Position numbers and translations under genes: made by a program
The notes under the pieces: generated by a model
Seen by the model: the letters and a program-made list of their open reading frames with translations, nothing else
Told to the model about the DNA's origin: nothing
Databases searched by the model: none
Origin: Rhizobium sp. R634
Lineage (GTDB): Bacteria > Pseudomonadota > Alphaproteobacteria > Rhizobiales > Rhizobiaceae
Length of the DNA stretch: 64,000 nucleotides
Direction: 5' to 3'
NCBI RefSeq assembly: GCF_002211305.1
Contig: NZ_LOKW01000029.1
Span: forward strand, 124,001-188,000
Shown here: positions 62,906 through 64,000 of the stretch, one piece after another
Layout of the letters: every line of letters starts with the position of its first letter
Numbering within the stretch: position 1 is the stretch's first letter

Positions 62906-63573
62906 ACGAACGCGCCAAAATCAGCGTCCTGCTGATCGACAACCATCCGCTGGTCTTGGACGGACTGAAGGCCGTGCTCGAAACCTTCGATCATATCGAG
63001 GTTGCAGGCACCGCCGGGCTTGCGCAAACCGGTCTCGACATCGCACGGCAGATCCGGCCGCAGGTGGTGCTGATGGACATCAACATGCCGAAGCTCAGCG
63101 GCATCGATGCGATCGAATTGTTCCGGAACGAGCTTCCGCAGACCCGCGTCGTTATGCTCTCGATGCATGACAGCCGCGAGTATATTTCCTCCTCGGTTAT
63201 GCATGGCGCCGCCGGCTACGTCCTCAAGGACGTCTCGACGGATGAGATCGTCTGCGCCATCGAAACCGTCGCGAACGGAGGCACCTATTTCTCCTCCGGC
63301 GTCTTCGACGCTCTGATGGGCGACCGCGCGGAGGAGGGGAGCGATCCGCTGACGCCGCGCGAACGCGATATCCTCGGGCAGATCGTTGCCGGTAGGAGCA
63401 ACCGCGAGATCGCCGAAGTGCTCGGGATAAGCGCCGCCACGGCGGAAACCCACCGCAAGAACCTGAAGAAAAAGCTCGGCATCGCCACCACGGCAGGCCT
63501 CATCCGCTATGCGCTCGACCATGGCATCGTCTCGAAAATCGAAGCAAATCCCCACCTACCCACTTCTGGGTAG
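62902..63573 (+). CDS. mctR: NarL/FixJ-family response regulator, MctR-like
   Basis: The 223-residue protein has a receiver with D13 and phospho-acceptor D59 (VVLMDINMP), and a LuxR-type helix-turn-helix (LTPRERDILGQIVAGRSNREIAEVLGISAATAETHRKNLKKKLG). It overlaps the kinase stop by 4 nt. The last codons coincide with a palindrome that may be its own operator for the downstream transporter operon. Confidence 0.83.
   Translation: MNERAKISVLLIDNHPLVLDGLKAVLETFDHIEVAGTAGLAQTGLDIARQIRPQVVLMDINMPKLSGIDAIELFRNELPQTRVVMLSMHDSREYISSSVMHGAAGYVLKDVSTDEIVCAIETVANGGTYFSSGVFDALMGDRAEEGSDPLTPRERDILGQIVAGRSNREIAEVLGISAATAETHRKNLKKKLGIATTAGLIRYALDHGIVSKIEANPHLPTSG
63557..63572. promoter_or_regulatory. NarL-like 7-2-7 inverted heptamers, candidate MctR site
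   Basis: TACCCAC, TT, CTGGGTA: two inverted heptamers with a 2-bp gap, the arrangement bound by NarL-type regulators (heptamer TACYYMT). One further flanking pair extends the symmetry. It lies over the end of mctR, about 250 bp upstream of the DUF3311 gene, and could equally be a small terminator hairpin of the mctSR transcript. Confidence 0.55.
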
Positions 63574-63638
63574 GCCCCGGTATTTCGGCTGTGCGCCCAT
63601 CTTGTGGGGATAAAACCGACGCCCTAGGACTCCATTCG

Positions 63639-63660
63639 CGGCTTGCCAAGTGTCAAGCCG
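63639..63660 (+). promoter_or_regulatory. Leader hairpin before a strong ribosome site
   Basis: CGGCTTG (63639-63645) pairs with CAAGCCG (63654-63660) around an 8-nt loop. It is followed at once by TTGGGAGGAATTCAC-ATG, so the stem ends just before the Shine-Dalgarno sequence. It may stabilise the mRNA 5' end or modulate translation of the following small frame. Confidence 0.5.
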
Positions 63661-63675
63661 TTGGGAGGAATTCAC

Positions 63676-63750
63676 ATGCGTTACATCAGCTTCCGATTGG
63701 CCGGAAAAGCTCGAGCGACCCGAACGGGGCCTGCTGCCGCCGCCGGCTGA
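63676..63750 (+). CDS. Possible 24-residue leader peptide upstream of DUF3311 gene
   Basis: An ATG 6 nt after a near-perfect GGGAGGAA ribosome site opens a 24-codon frame, basic at first and ending in PAAAAG. The ribosome site is stronger than that of the real gene at 63821. It could be a leader peptide or the remnant start of a lost gene. Codon use gives no clear support. Confidence 0.35.
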   Translation: MRYISFRLAGKARATRTGPAAAAG

Positions 63751-63820
63751 CAGACCTGCCTTCCACGCCGACAACTGGAACATGGCGACCGCAATTGCGG
63801 CGCCTGAAAGGTACTCCGAC

Positions 63821-64000
63821 ATGGAAAAACCACGTAGCAAGGCAGCGCTGTGGCTGCTGATCATTCCCTACATCGGCCTGCTCTGGCCGCCATTCTACAA
63901 TCTCCGGGAGCCGTCGCTTTTCGGCTTTCCCTTCTTCTACTGGTATCAGCTTCTCTGGGTGCCGATCACGGCGACGCTGACCTGGATTGCCTACCGGAGC
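63821..64000 (+). CDS. DUF3311 membrane protein (3' end outside window)
   Basis: The first 60 residues are seen: a short basic N-terminus, a helix at about 9-25, and FPFFYWYQLLWVPITATLTWIAYR as the second helix, the pattern of DUF3311. These small proteins are encoded directly before sodium:solute symporters and are presumed accessory. GAAAGG precedes the ATG. The transporter itself, an MctP-like symporter, would lie just past the right edge. Confidence 0.82.
   Translation, partial: MEKPRSKAALWLLIIPYIGLLWPPFYNLREPSLFGFPFFYWYQLLWVPITATLTWIAYRS

Noticed and set aside
63591..63860. 89-codon frame across the mctR-DUF3311 spacer
   Set aside because: It overlaps the DUF3311 start in another frame and crosses the hairpin and ribosome site.

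Overview
The window is dense, high-GC alphaproteobacterial DNA, and several gene types point to Rhizobium (R. leguminosarum/R. etli type). These are a Rap-type cadherin-like secreted protein, class III cyclase/TPR fusions, an MctSR-like two-component pair ahead of a DUF3311 gene, and an iron-transport promoter with a TGA-N9-TCA iron-responsive box. No rRNA, tRNA, phage, insertion sequence, CRISPR array or replication/partition gene was seen. The content is mainly solute uptake and catabolism, as in the accessory part of a rhizobial chromosome or large plasmid.

Layout. 1-5824: AraC regulator, a xylose-type ABC importer and two polyol dehydrogenases. 5886-12958: D-tagatose-6-phosphate epimerase-like protein and tagatose-type kinase on the minus strand, divergent from an orphan sugar-binding protein, a sorbitol/galactitol-type SDR, a zinc alcohol dehydrogenase and a LacI regulator; together a probable galactitol/altritol module. 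12968-19672: 3-dehydroshikimate dehydratase, shikimate dehydrogenase, a TRAP transporter and a divergent TetR regulator, giving a short route from shikimate to protocatechuate. 19697-24797: a DUF4173 membrane protein with a two-component system, a LuxR regulator and small proteins. 24964-30801: Rap-like adhesin, ribosomal protein S21 with two small proteins, AlkB, a flavin oxidase, LysR, aldo/keto reductase and PPK2. 31131-33005: cyclase-TPR protein.

33124-35472 holds three co-oriented genes (HEVGH metalloprotease, a protein with an SRSGG-repeat tail, a small Ig-like protein). I cannot assign them to a known system, and this is the best candidate for something new. 35631-46013 is an IclR-controlled catabolic operon: a sugar-type ABC importer with two different permeases, amidohydrolase, D-threonine-aldolase-like PLP enzyme, RidA and a zinc deacylase. 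I infer that it degrades an acylated or lactonised amino compound.

46369-50385: FMN monooxygenase with an SsuABC-like importer (organosulfur or related compound). 50410-53628: PIN toxin/antitoxin pair, CLC chloride channel and a divergent MarR gene with a perfect palindrome between them. 53650-56675: iron/siderophore ABC importer. 56788-61433: homocysteine S-methyltransferase with a polar amino-acid importer and a divergent Lrp/AsnC regulator whose intergenic space has two perfect palindromes. 61520-64000: MctSR-like two-component system and the start of its probable target operon.

Regulatory DNA is unusually readable here. There are perfect or near-perfect palindromes in front of five regulator-linked operons, and a stable hairpin directly after the binding-protein gene in four transport operons.
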